DNA from: Lactuca virosa
Taxonomy: Eukaryota; Streptophyta; Magnoliopsida; Asterales; Asteraceae
Direction: 5' to 3'
Length of the DNA stretch: 64,000 bases
Assembly (NCBI GenBank): GCA_928212115.1
Contig: CAKMRJ010005523.1
Span: 243,136,949-243,200,948 of the forward strand
Numbering within the stretch: the first letter of the stretch is position 1; every line of letters begins with the position of its first letter. Both the position numbers and the translations under genes were made by a program. Positions 23,530 to 33,458 of this stretch are shown here, piece after piece. The notes under the pieces are model-generated. The model was not told where the DNA came from. It searched no databases and saw only the letters and a program-made list of their open reading frames with translations.

Positions 23530-25540
23530 TGTGACACCCAAAAATTCAAGCCAATTTAAACTTTTAAAAACATTTTAATCCATTAAGTCATTACATAGTT
23601 TGTTTTCAAAATACAGTTATCAGAGTATCCCAGTATCAAATCATAAAAGTCATAACAGCGAGAGGAGCGGTACGATCATGCCTTCACCTTCCCGCGATCA
23701 CCAGAGGTACCTGAAACAACAACTGAAACTGTAAGTCTGAAAGCTTAGTGAGCTATCCCCCAAAATACCAACCACATAACCATGCCATATAACATATAAC
23801 CAAACAACAAGCATAATGAGCCTTCAGCCTGACCGGACCGCTTGCAGGCCTTCAGTCTATCTGGACCGCTCTCCGAGCCTTCGGCACGTCTGGACCGCCT
23901 CGCGGGGCCTTCAGCCTATCCGGGCCGCTCGTCGGGCCTTCGGTCTGACTAACATACCCTCTTGGGTTTTGTAGTCTATCCGGACCGCCCTGGGTATGTT
24001 GGCCTTCAACACAAAGCAGGACCGCCTCAACCCAACACCCAAATCAAACAACATGTGCATATACATTCATAGGCTATCATAATAACAAACAAACCGATGT
24101 AACAGATCAAATAGCATAGCAATGTCCTAAACCAGGACACCGACCTACCCAGGTCATATCATAGCATAATCCTGTAACTAGGATATCGACCAAACCCGAT
24201 CACTAAGCATAAGCATATCACCATCCTAACTAACAGGATGTGAAACAATGCACATATTATGTAATAATCAAAATACAAATCCATAAGGGCCGGCCTTGGT
24301 GCCTTAGACCCTGTTGATATAGTGAGGATAACTCACCTTGCAACTGACGTCTGAAACTAGAAAGCTCAACTCACGGATCACCAACACGAACTCCACCACC
24401 TAGTTACCATAAAACCCTTTTTCATAAATCTCCGAATTACCAGAATAGCCTCAGAAGTCAAGTGGTCAACTCATGGTCCAAGTCAAAGTCCACAGTCAAA
24501 GTCAACAGTCCATGTTGACTCGACTCGTCGAGTGCAGTTCACCGACTCGTCGAGTCCTTCCTGAACTCGAGAAGTCGTGAAATCCTTGATTGGATCGTCG
24601 AGTTCCCCTTTAACTCACCGAGTTCATACGTGTCCAAGAATTGGGAGAAACCCTAGGCGACTCGCCGAGTCTTCGAACGACTCGCCGAGTTCAAGGCAAT
24701 CTTCAACGGACTCGCCGAGTTGTTCATCAACTCGTCGAGTTCATGGCCATCTTCAACGGACTCTCCGAGTTGTTCATCCAACTCGCCGAGTCCTTGCAGA
24801 CCTTTATCCATGCAGACGCTTTTTAAGCCATGGCAAGGTTCCAGATTACAGATCCAAGCTTCTAGGCCATGTTTATCACGTAAAGTCGCAAACTTTACGT
24901 GCATGCAAGGCTTTAAGACCCTTAAATGGAAAAACTAAGCTTGCAATGAAGTCTCACACTTGAGGGAAGGCTCCTACTAGGCAAGGCTGATGACTTTATG
25001 GATCTAGAGGTCAAAGGGAGTCCAGATCTGAAGTTACAATTTCAGATCTTAGCTTAAACATGGGGAGCCTTTCATAAAACCCATCCAAAAGAGGTTAAAA
25101 GAGAGATGAGCTAAAGGAACAACTTAATACCTTCCAGAGAGTGACAACTGATGAATCTCTTAGCTCCCCACGAGTTCCTAGCCTTGATTTCCTTGCTTCC
25201 CCAAGTGTTTCCTTCTCCAAAAGTTCCTCCTCCAAGCTTGAACACACCAAAAGAACACACACACACACATGATTTAGGGTTTGAGAGGGACAAGGGGCGG
25301 TAAAGGGGAGGCTGGGGGTGGCCTATGACCCTTTAAATAGGGCGCAATACCCCGGAATTTAGGGTTTCGACTGCCAGCTTCTACTCGTCGAGTCCATTCT
25401 TGGACTCGGCGAGTAGGTCACTAAAATACGTGGACCAATCCGCTGCTACTCGGCGATTAGTGCAAACCAACTCGTCGAGTAGACCTTAGAAATCAAGGAA
25501 TTTCTTATTTAAATCAATACCTGAGAATCGGGGCGTTACA
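23530..25540 (-). repeat. 3' LTR of the Tekay-type chromovirus
   Basis: Read on the plus strand it runs from TGTGACACCC to GGGGCGTTACA, with TG...CA ends. It pairs with 30966-32975 over about 2,010 bp, and I see only scattered single-base differences (for example near 23661, 24769 and 25450), so the insertion is recent. It contains a minisatellite (23815-24010) and about fourteen ACTCGNCGAGT-type words (24517-24795 and 25380-25480). The short frames 24577-24963 arise from that word array and are duplicated in the other LTR, so I do not count them as genes. Confidence 0.95.
23815..24010 (-). repeat. GC-rich minisatellite in the Tekay LTR
   Basis: Five to six units of about 35 bp are built on CCTTCAGCCTATCCGG and GACCGC with variable ends. 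The same array lies at about 31255-31440 in the other LTR. It follows an AGCTTAGTGAGC block by about 75 bases, the same slot used by the repeats in LTR D and LTR F. Confidence 0.85.
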
Positions 25541-25556
25541 ATTCTCCCCCACTTGA
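25541..25556 (-). other. Polypurine tract of the Tekay element
   Basis: On the minus strand this reads TTCAAGTGGGGGAGAA next to the 3' LTR. It is the plus-strand priming site. Confidence 0.85.
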
Positions 25557-25557
25557 A

Positions 25558-27156
25558 CTAGACTTCGCCCTCGAAGTCTGCTGCGGCGAACAGTCCCGGA
25601 TAGTGCTCCCGCATATCTGCCTCTGGCTCCCACGTCCACTCGGACCCCTTACGATGCTCCCACTGTACCTTTACCAAAGGTATCTCCTTGTTCCTCAGAA
25701 CTTTCGTCTTCCTCTCTAGTACGGCCACAGGCCTTTCCACGTAATTCAGGCGCTCATCGACCTGAATATCGTCCAGTGACACCACCGCCTCCTGATCCAT
25801 GACGCACTTCCGCAGCTGCGAAACGTGGAAAGTGTTGTGGATCCGACTAAGCTCTTCCGGCAGCTCTAACTTGTAAGCCACCTTGCCAACCCTGGCAATG
25901 ATCCTAAACGGCCAAATATATCGAGGACCTAATTTTCCCCTCTTCCTGAAGCGGATCACGCCCTTCCAGGGCGAGACCTTCAGGAGTACCATGTCACCGA
26001 CCTGAAACTCTAGCTCGGATCGGCGCCGGTCGGCGTAGCTCTTCTGTCGACTCTGAGCGGTCTGCAGTCGCTGCCTAATCTGCTGAATCTTCTCGGTAGT
26101 CTGCAAGACCACCTCCGTCCGACCCATCACCATGTGACCAACCTCACCCCAACAAACTGGAGTGCGACATCTCCGCCCGTACAACAGCTCGAATGACGGG
26201 GCGCCGATGCTGGAATGATAGTTCTTGTTATAGGCGAACTCTGCAAGCGGTAGGTAGGAATCCCAGCTCCCACCAAAATCAATGACACACGCCCTCAACA
26301 TATCCTTGAGGGTCTGAATGGTCCGCTCGCTCTGGCCATCAGTCTGTGGATGAAATGTTGTGCAGAAGTGCAACCGCGTGCCCAGCTCCTCGTGAAACTT
26401 TTGCCAGAAGCGAGAGGTAAACCTAACATCTCGATCGGAGACAATGGAAACGGGAACCCCATGGCGAGACACGATATCGCGAACGTATACTTCGGCTAAT
26501 TTCTCGGCCGATGAGCTCTCCCGTATGGCCAAGAAATGGGCACTCTTGGTCAATCGATCCACGATGACCCATATAGCATCTAACCCCTTCTCCGTCCTCA
26601 GCAACTTGGTAATAAAATCCATCGTGATATGTTCCCATTTCCACATGGGAATCTCCAGGTGCTGTAGCTTGCCATGTGGCTTCTGATGCTCGGCCTTGAC
26701 CATCCTACAGGTCAAGCACCTCTCGACGTACCAAGCGATTTCTCGCTTCATGCACGACCACCAATAACTCAAACTCAAATCCCGGTACATCTTGGTGGCC
26801 CCCGGGTGAATAGAGAAATGAGACTTATGAGCCTCCTCCATAACCGTCTGCCTAACCCCACCCGACATTGGAACCCAAACTCGACCGCATCGGGTCAATA
26901 GTCCCCGACTATCCTGCACGAACCGGGTATTCTCGCCCTTGATCCTCTCCAGCTTCCAATTTTCCGGTCGTATGCCCTCAACCTGGGCGTCTCTGATCAA
27001 ACTCACAAGCGGAGAATCCACCGCTATCCTCCTACATACCGCTGGGGTGGAAGACCCAGCTGACTTGCAGCTCAAAGCATCCGCAACTACATTCGCTTTA
27101 CCAGGATGGTAAAGGATCTCGCAATCGTAGTCCTTGACTACATCCAGCCACCTGCG
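25558..27156 (-). CDS. pol: Tekay pol: integrase and chromodomain
   Basis: This is the last part of the gypsy polyprotein, following a TAG at 27157-27159. In order come the end of RNase H, an HHCC zinc finger (HKSHFSIHPG, then CLTC), the catalytic core with D in HITMDF, D in VSDRD and E in DGQSER, and a C-terminal chromodomain. The chromodomain has the YVERPVAVLERKTK start and the VKVQWEHR and WTWEPEADM motifs. The chromodomain defines chromoviruses and is thought to direct insertion to heterochromatin. The frame has no break for over 500 codons and stops at 25558, only 17 bases from the LTR. Conservation of catalytic residues suggests recent activity. Confidence 0.95.
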   Translation of the reverse strand, partial: RRWLDVVKDYDCEILYHPGKANVVADALSCKSAGSSTPAVCRRIAVDSPLVSLIRDAQVEGIRPENWKLERIKGENTRFVQDSRGLLTRCGRVWVPMSGGVRQTVMEEAHKSHFSIHPGATKMYRDLSLSYWWSCMKREIAWYVERCLTCRMVKAEHQKPHGKLQHLEIPMWKWEHITMDFITKLLRTEKGLDAIWVIVDRLTKSAHFLAIRESSSAEKLAEVYVRDIVSRHGVPVSIVSDRDVRFTSRFWQKFHEELGTRLHFCTTFHPQTDGQSERTIQTLKDMLRACVIDFGGSWDSYLPLAEFAYNKNYHSSIGAPSFELLYGRRCRTPVCWGEVGHMVMGRTEVVLQTTEKIQQIRQRLQTAQSRQKSYADRRRSELEFQVGDMVLLKVSPWKGVIRFRKRGKLGPRYIWPFRIIARVGKVAYKLELPEELSRIHNTFHVSQLRKCVMDQEAVVSLDDIQVDERLNYVERPVAVLERKTKVLRNKEIPLVKVQWEHRKGSEWTWEPEADMREHYPGLFAAADFEGEV

Positions 27157-27159
27157 CTA

Positions 27160-28233
27160 CCTCATGTTCAGGTTTGGCTGATCCATGATATGTCTCAAGC
27201 TCTTGTGATCCATGTAAATGGTACAGTGGACCCCATAGAGGTAATTTCTCCATATCTTGAGGGCGAACACCACCGCCCCCAGCTCCAAGCCATGCGTAGG
27301 GTATCTCGTCTCATGCGGCTTCAGCTGCCGCAATGCGTAGGCTATCACTCGTCCTCTCTGCATGAGGACCGCCCCTAAACCTGTGCTGGATGCATCACAG
27401 AACACCACAAAATCCCCAACTCCCTCCGGGAGTGTCAAGACTGGTGCCTCACACAAACGTTGACGGAGGGTCTCAAACGCCCTCTGCTGCTCGGGGCCCC
27501 ACCGGAAATCCACCACCTTCCTCGTCAGACGAGTGAGGGGTACTGCAATCTTGGAGAAATCCCGTATGAACCTCCGGTAGTACCCTGCCAATCCCAGAAA
27601 GCTCCTAATATCTGAGGGAGATTTCGGAATCTCCCACTGCATAACCGCCTCGATTTTGGCCGGATCGACCAAAATCCCTTCCTGGTTAACGAGATGTCCG
27701 AGGAACTGGACCTCTCGTAACCAAAACTCACACTTCGAGAACTTGGCGTACAACCGTTGTCGTCTCAGAACTCCTAATAGCTCTCGTAGATGTTCCTCAT
27801 GCTGCTCTCGGGTCTTGGAATACACCAAGATATCATCTATAAACACTATGACCGAGCGATCAAGCATCGGTCTGCAGACCCGATTCATCAGGTCCATGAA
27901 CACTGCTGGCGCGTTGGTGAGACCAAACGGCATCACCATGAACTCATAATGTCCATAACGAGTTCGGAACGCGGTCTTCTCCACGTCCTCCTCTCTGACC
28001 CTGACCTGATGATACCCAGACCTCAAGTCTATCTTGGAAAACCAAGATGCGCCCTGCAACTGATCGAAGAGATCGTCTATCCTCGGGAGTGGGTAACGGT
28101 TCTTCACCGTTAACTTATTCAACTCCCGGTAATCAATGCACATCCGGTGCGAACCGTCCTTCTTCCGAACAAAAAGAATCGATGCTCCCCATGGAGAACT
28201 GCTAGGTCGAATGAACTGCTTGCCCAGTAGTTC
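27160..28233 (-). CDS. pol: Tekay pol: reverse transcriptase and RNase H
   Basis: Reverse transcriptase copies element RNA into DNA and RNase H removes the RNA strand. The frame continues from the protease across a TAG at 28234-28236. It shows MCIDYRELNKLTVKNRYPLP, the MPFGLTNAPA motif and the catalytic FIDD box in VFIDDILVYSK, then RNase H with FCDAS, the following glutamate in THGLELGAV and the D in YMDHKSLR. It ends at the TAG at 27157-27159 in a position where the family normally has glutamine. Both flanking stops look like CAG changed to TAG, and the frame is otherwise open. Confidence 0.95.
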
Positions 28234-28236
28234 CTA

Positions 28237-28889
28237 TAGCTGCGACAACAGCTCCTGCATCTCTGGTGGTGCCAATCGGTACGACGCCTTAGCAATAGGG
28301 GCCGCACCTGGCACCAGGTCGATCCTGAACTCGACCTGCCTCTCCGGAGGTATCCCTGGCAACTCCTCCGGAAACACATCTGCAAACTCCCTGACCACCG
28401 ATACTTCGGAAACCGAAATCTGATCCCTGACTCGCTTATCTACCACATACGCTAGATAACCCACACACCCGTGCTGAATGTACTGCCGAGCCCTGGCAAC
28501 TGAACAAAACCCTGATCCCACTCTGGTGCCCTCGCCATATACAATCAGTTCTCCCCCACTTGGGGTTCGAACTACCACTCGCTGGCCCTCGCAATCAATC
28601 ATAGCACCGAACCGAATGAGCCAATCCATGCCTACAATCACGCACACCTCCCCCATGGGGATCATAATCAAATCTATCGGAAAGGACACCCCAAAAATCT
28701 CCAAGTCACACCCTCGATAAATTGAAGAAGCAGAAACCCCGTGTTCGTTGGCGATAGACACTCGCAACGGACACTCTAACTCGCCCACTGGCGCACTGAA
28801 CTCCCTACTAAATGACTGAGACACGAAGGACCGACTCGCCCCCGAGTCAAATAAGACCAAAGAAGGCAAAGAGTTCACTAAAAACGTAC
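28237..28889 (-). CDS. pol: Tekay protease and linker to reverse transcriptase
   Basis: This is an aspartic protease with the active-site triad in LVLFDSGASRSFVS, then a second conserved block around VIVGMDWL that is typical of gypsy proteases. It matures the Gag-Pol polyprotein. The frame differs from that of gag by one base and is joined to it only if the 67-nt segment 28890-28956 is removed. It ends in a TAG at 28234-28236 a few residues before the FIRPSSSPW entry to reverse transcriptase. No separate start codon is expected, because pol is made as a fusion with gag in this clade. Confidence 0.92.
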
Positions 28890-28956
28890 CTAATCATGGG
28901 TACAACAAATAAGCATACAGCAGATATAGTAAATGAGATAAAGGACAGAAACATAC
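28890..28956 (-). other. 67-nt intron-like segment between gag and protease
   Basis: On the minus strand the segment begins GTATGTTTCTG and ends CCATGATTAG, so it has GT-AG ends, a U-rich body and a donor close to the plant consensus. Its length of 67 is not a multiple of three. Removing it joins the gag codon whose first base is 28957 to bases 28889-28888 and continues straight into the protease frame at 28887, with no residue out of place. Without removal, gag reads on for about 36 codons of hydrophobic sequence and stops at 28847. At 67 nt it would be short for a plant intron but feasible. Confidence 0.7.
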
Positions 28957-30184
28957 CAGCAACCACGTCCGGTGCTGCCTTGGCCTCCTCGGCCGTAAGC
29001 TGAAAGGCGCGCCCCTGAGCATTCGGGGGCTCTGCCCTACCCTGTCTCCCATCGGTAATCCTCAGTGTAGCTGGCGCTGGAGCCTGCGTCGGCTTGGCCG
29101 CCAGCTGTGGACAGTTGGTCTTCACGTGACCAACCTGATGACAATGATAGAATATCCTCACATCCGAGGCAGAGGCAGACTGACGGCACCCACTACTAGA
29201 TCGACAAGCTCCAGTATGACCCTTGCCGCACTTTCGACAAGTGCGGCCCTGCTGACCCCCGATCCTAGAATCAACGATCTTAGACCGCTTCGGCGCCGGC
29301 TGCGACTGCACCGGGGCCGTCCGCTGCTCCCTCAACTGTAGCTCGATCTCCAACTCACGCCGCCTAGCAGCCTCCTGTAACTCCAATAGAGTATCACATT
29401 GCTGTGTGGCAACAAACTGTCGAATATCAGTCTTGAGCATGCTCAGATAACATGTCATCTGGGCCTGCTCAGACGCGAACTCAGGACAGAACATCGCCCT
29501 CTCAGTGAACATGCGGGTGATCTCCGTCACCGTCTCTCCATCCTGTCTCGGACTCAAAAATTTCTGTGCCAAACGTTCCCGCTCGACCCATGGAATGTAA
29601 CGGGCGCGGAACATGTCCCAGAACTGCTCCCAAGTAACCGCAGCTCTCTGCTCATCTGTGTATGACCCTGTCGTCAGTCTCCACCAGTCCTTGGCCCCGA
29701 GCCTCAGCATGTTCAGGGCGCACCTAACCTTCTGGTCAGTAGGACATGAACACGTGAAGAAACAACCCTCCACGTCGGATAACCACCTCATGGCTCGAAT
29801 AGGGTCTTGTGTACCGTCGAATGTCGGGGGCTTCATGTTATCGAAGTCCCGGTACTGGAAACCCCTACTGACTCCTCCCCCTGCCGCTGATACAGCTGAT
29901 GCAGCTGCTGCGGTGACTGTCTCTGCAAGGGCTGCATAACGCTCATCAAAGTACTCCACCATGGCGGTCTTAATCGACCCAAACATCTCTGGTAACTGTG
30001 CCCGGAATGCAGCAACAACCTCATCCTGTAGGATCTCCCGAATCCTGGCATCCAACTCGTTCGTACCCATCTGTACCACCGTCTCAGGTGCTGTTGGCCC
30101 CTCCTGACCTCCGTCCCCTGATCCTGATCCCGAACCGGATCCAGCCACAAAGCGCCTCGTCATCACCATTCTGAAACATAGCAC
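28957..30184 (-). CDS. gag: Tekay gag
   Basis: Capsid and nucleocapsid protein of the gypsy element. The frame opens at 30184, but the second ATG at 30169 (MVMTRRFVAGSG) is the likelier start by comparison with related gags. A glycine/serine-rich N terminus and a helical stretch precede the capsid signature PPTFDGTQDPIRAMRWL and the DWW motif in LGAKDWW. Two zinc-binding regions follow: CRKCGKGHTGAC, then YHCHQVGHVKTNC. The second lacks the usual first cysteine two residues ahead (FYHC where CxxC is expected). The gag frame is intact over about 409 codons to the proposed donor site at 28957. Confidence 0.93.
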
Positions 30185-30949
30185 AAGATATCAGATAATC
30201 CATATAAATAACTGGGAGTCAACTCCCTACTAATCCCTAGGGATTGTGACTTACTTGACACGCGTATGGGTCCTGTGCTTTCAGTAGTACGGGCACATAC
30301 TACCTTCCACACCTACCCATATTTGCCTCAAGCATCACCACAATGCCCTAACTGAATACTCAACATGGCAAGCGCTCAATCCTCACTCTTAGAGGAAATG
30401 CTAAATATCTCATAACTGGCCTCCCGGCCTCACACAACCCATCCGTCCATGGAACTTCCACCAACCCTGCAGCACTAGTGCATGCTAGTCATACATGACG
30501 CTGGACCCTATAGACTTCCGAATATCCAATCCTACCCTAAGCTCCCAATCAAACAAGAACAGAACATAAGGCCAAATCAAACATTCTCAGGCTATAAGAT
30601 CTTAGTTATGTATAGCCGTGATGCATACAACTAAGCAACTACAGTAATGATGTCAATCCCATATAAAGATAACCCTAGGCTAGCAAGCATCATGTAATCA
30701 GGCAATTCTATCATGCAATTCTATCATGCAATTCCTGAAGATCCCTAGCCTGGTACTAACATGTTGTTTTAACATATCACATAATCAAATAAATGTATGG
30801 TATTTTGGGGATACTTACTAGCTCCGGCTGATCGTACATCCTGCATCCTCATTCGCTTATTTTGAAAATCGTTTAGAAATCATTTTGAAAACCTTTCCTT
30901 GATTTGAGACTGGATTCACATGCATGCTCCTCCAATTCACTCAAACCAA
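30185..30949 (-). mobile_element. Leader of the Tekay element
   Basis: This untranslated leader of about 765 bases lies between the primer site and gag. It carries the motif TACTACTGAAAGCACAGG (minus strand, about 30275-30292) shared with the leaders of elements G and F. It also has three copies of a short phrase, TATCATGCAATTC-type, near 30705-30735. No upstream gene is evident. Confidence 0.75.
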
Positions 30950-30962
30950 GGCTCTGATACCA
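30950..30962 (-). other. Primer binding site of the Tekay element, tRNA-iMet type
   Basis: TGGTATCAGAGCC on the minus strand, three bases inside the 5' LTR. Confidence 0.92.
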
Positions 30963-30965
30963 ACT

Positions 30966-32975
30966 TGTGACACCCAAAAATTCAAGCCAATTTAAACTTT
31001 TAAAAACATTTTAATCCATTAAGTCATTACATAGTTTGTTTTCAAAATACAGTTATCAGAGTATTCCAGTATCAAATCATAAAAGTCATAACAGCGAGCG
31101 GAGCGGTACGATCATGCCTTCGCATTCCCGCGATCACCAGAGGTACCTGAAACAACAACTGAAACTGTAAGCCTGAAAGCTTAGTGAGCTATCCCCCAAA
31201 ATACCAACCACATAACCATGCCATATAACATATAACCAAACAGCAAGCATAATAAGCCTTCAGCCTGACCGGACCGCCTTGCAGGCCTTCAGTCTATCTG
31301 GACCGCTCTCCGAGCCTTCGGCACGTCTGGACCGCCTCGCGGGGCCTTCAGCCTATCCGGGCCGCTCGCCGGGCCTTCGGTCTGACTAACATACCCTCTT
31401 GGGTTTTGTAGTCTATCCGGACCGCCCTGGGTATGTTGGCCTTTAGCACAAAGCAGGACCGCCTCAACCCAACACCCAAATCAAACAACATGTGCATATA
31501 CATTCATAGGCTATCAAAATAACAGACAAACCGATCTAACAGATCAAATAGCATAGCAACGTCCTAAACCAGGACACCGACCTACCCAGGTCATATCATA
31601 GCATAATCCTGTAACTAGGATATCGACCAAACCCGATCACTAAGCATAAGCATATCACCATCCTAACTAACAGGATGTGAAACAATGCACATATTATGTA
31701 ATAATCAAAATACAAATCCATAAGGGCCGGCCTTGGTGCCTTAGACCCTGTTGATATAGTGAGGATAACTCACCTTGCAACTGACGTCTGAAACTAAAAA
31801 GCTCAACTCACGGATCACCAACACGAACTCCACCACCTATAGTTACCATAAAACCCTTTTTCATAAATCTCCGAATTACCAGAATACCCTCAGAAGTCAA
31901 GTGGTCAACTCTTGGTCCAAGTCAAAGTCCACAGTCAAAGTCAACAGTCCATGTTGACTCGACTCGTCGAGTGCAGTTCACCGACTCGTCGAGTCCTTCC
32001 TGAACTCGAGAAGTCGTGAAATCCTTGATTGGATCGTCGAGTTCCCCTTTAACTCACCGAGTTCATACGTATCCAAGAATTGGGAGAAACCCTAGGCGAC
32101 TCGCCGAGTCTTCGAACGACTCGCCGAGTTCAAGGCAATCTTCAACGGACTCGCCGAGTTGTTCATCAACTCGTCGAGTTCATGGCCATCTTCAACGGAC
32201 TCGCCGAGTTGTTCATCCAACTCGCCGAGTCCTTGCAGACCTTTATCCATGCAGACGCTTTTTAAGCCATGGCAAGGTTCCAGATTACAGATCCAAGCTT
32301 CTAGGGCATGTTTATCACGTAAAGTTGCAAACTTTACGTGCATGCAAGGCTTTAAGACCCTTAAATGGCAAAACTAAGCTTGCAATGAAGTCTCACACTT
32401 GAGGGAAGGCTCCTACTAGGCAAGGCTGATGACTTTATGGATCTAAAGGTCAAAGGGAGTCCAGATCTGAAGTTACAACTTCAGATCTTAGCTTAAACAT
32501 GGGGAGCCTTTCATAAAACCCATCCAAAAGAGGTTAAAAGAGAGATGAGCTAAAGGAACAGCTTAATACCTTCCAGAGAGTGACAACTGATGAATCTCTT
32601 AGCTCCCCACGAGTTCCTAGCCTTGATTTCCTTTCTTCCCTAAGTGTTTCCTTCTCCAAAGTTCCTCCTCCAAGCTTGAACACACCAAAAGAACACACAC
32701 ACACACGATTTAGGGTTTGAGAGGGACAAGGGGCAGTAAAGTGGAGGCTGGGGGTGGCCAACGACCCTTTAAATAGGGCGCAATACCCCGAAATTTAGGG
32801 TTTCAACTGCCAGCTTCTACTCGTCGAGTCCATTCTTGGACTCGGCGAGTAGGTCACTAAAATACGTGGACCAATCCGCCGCTACTCGGCGAGTAGGGCA
32901 ACCAACTCGTCGAGTAGACCTTAGAAATCAAGGAATTTCTTATTTAAATCAATACCTGAGAATCGGGGCGTTACA
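30966..32975 (-). repeat. 5' LTR of the Tekay-type chromovirus
   Basis: This is the partner of 23530-25540, with the same ends and the same internal arrays: the minisatellite at about 31255-31440 and ACTCGNCGAGT words at 31958-32235 and 32818-32915. It lies next to the primer site, so it is the promoter-bearing copy. The right flank GTTAA matches the left flank of the element. Confidence 0.95.
32766..32774 (-). promoter_or_regulatory. Probable TATA box of the Tekay 5' LTR
   Basis: The minus strand reads CTATTTAAAG about 200 bases into the LTR, with the identical copy at about 25333-25341 in the 3' LTR. One group of ACTCGNCGAGT words lies upstream of it (32818-32915) and the larger array lies downstream (31958-32235) in the presumed transcript. 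Confidence 0.5.
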
Positions 32976-32980
32976 GTTAA
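32976..32980. other. Right target-site duplication GTTAA of the Tekay element
   Basis: Identical to 23525-23529. Confidence 0.9.
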
Positions 32981-33442
32981 ACCTAACCTTCTAATACTAT
33001 CTAATTTCTGTAACATGTAACCTATCATATTCTCTTGATAGTTAACTAGTATTACCAGCGGTTCCTAAAAGCACAAAGCAAGCAACATTCGAGCATCGAG
33101 TGCTAACCAGATCACTGCCTAACAGGCCATCCTAACATATCGTATGTAATCCATACTAACATGTAGTTCTAAAGGCTCATACAGTAATCATACAAAGGCA
33201 TCTCTCGTAACATATAATTTTGAGCAGATCCTTAGCCTAAATCTAGCATGTTATTCACATATTCACATACTGAATCAAAAAAACATGTATGGTTATTTTG
33301 GGAACACTTACTTGAGCTAGGCTGATTGTACGCATCACACCCCATTTCATAAAAATCTTTTTGAAAAAATCTTTTTCTTTTTACTAATTTCTCAGTTTGA
33401 GTTCAGACACACCCGAGATTGTGTCTGAATCCCTCAAACCAA
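32981..33442 (-). mobile_element. Leader of gypsy element F, upstream half
   Basis: This continues the minus-strand leader interrupted by the Tekay element. Joined conceptually with 22961-23524, it matches the order of the leader at 19311-20036 (for example the GGTTAGGTTTA and ATTGCGCA blocks), read in the opposite direction. No gene is visible. Confidence 0.65.
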
Positions 33443-33455
33443 GGCTCTAATACCA
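33443..33455 (-). other. Primer binding site of gypsy element F
   Basis: The minus strand reads TGGTATTAGAGCC, the initiator-tRNA site with one C-to-T change, a few bases from the LTR. Confidence 0.85.
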
Positions 33456-33458
33456 AAT

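Noticed and set aside
24577..24963. 128-codon frame, duplicated at 32016-32402
   Set aside because: It lies in both Tekay LTRs and its Ser/Arg-rich composition comes from the ACTCGNCGAGT words. Duplication simply follows the LTR pair.
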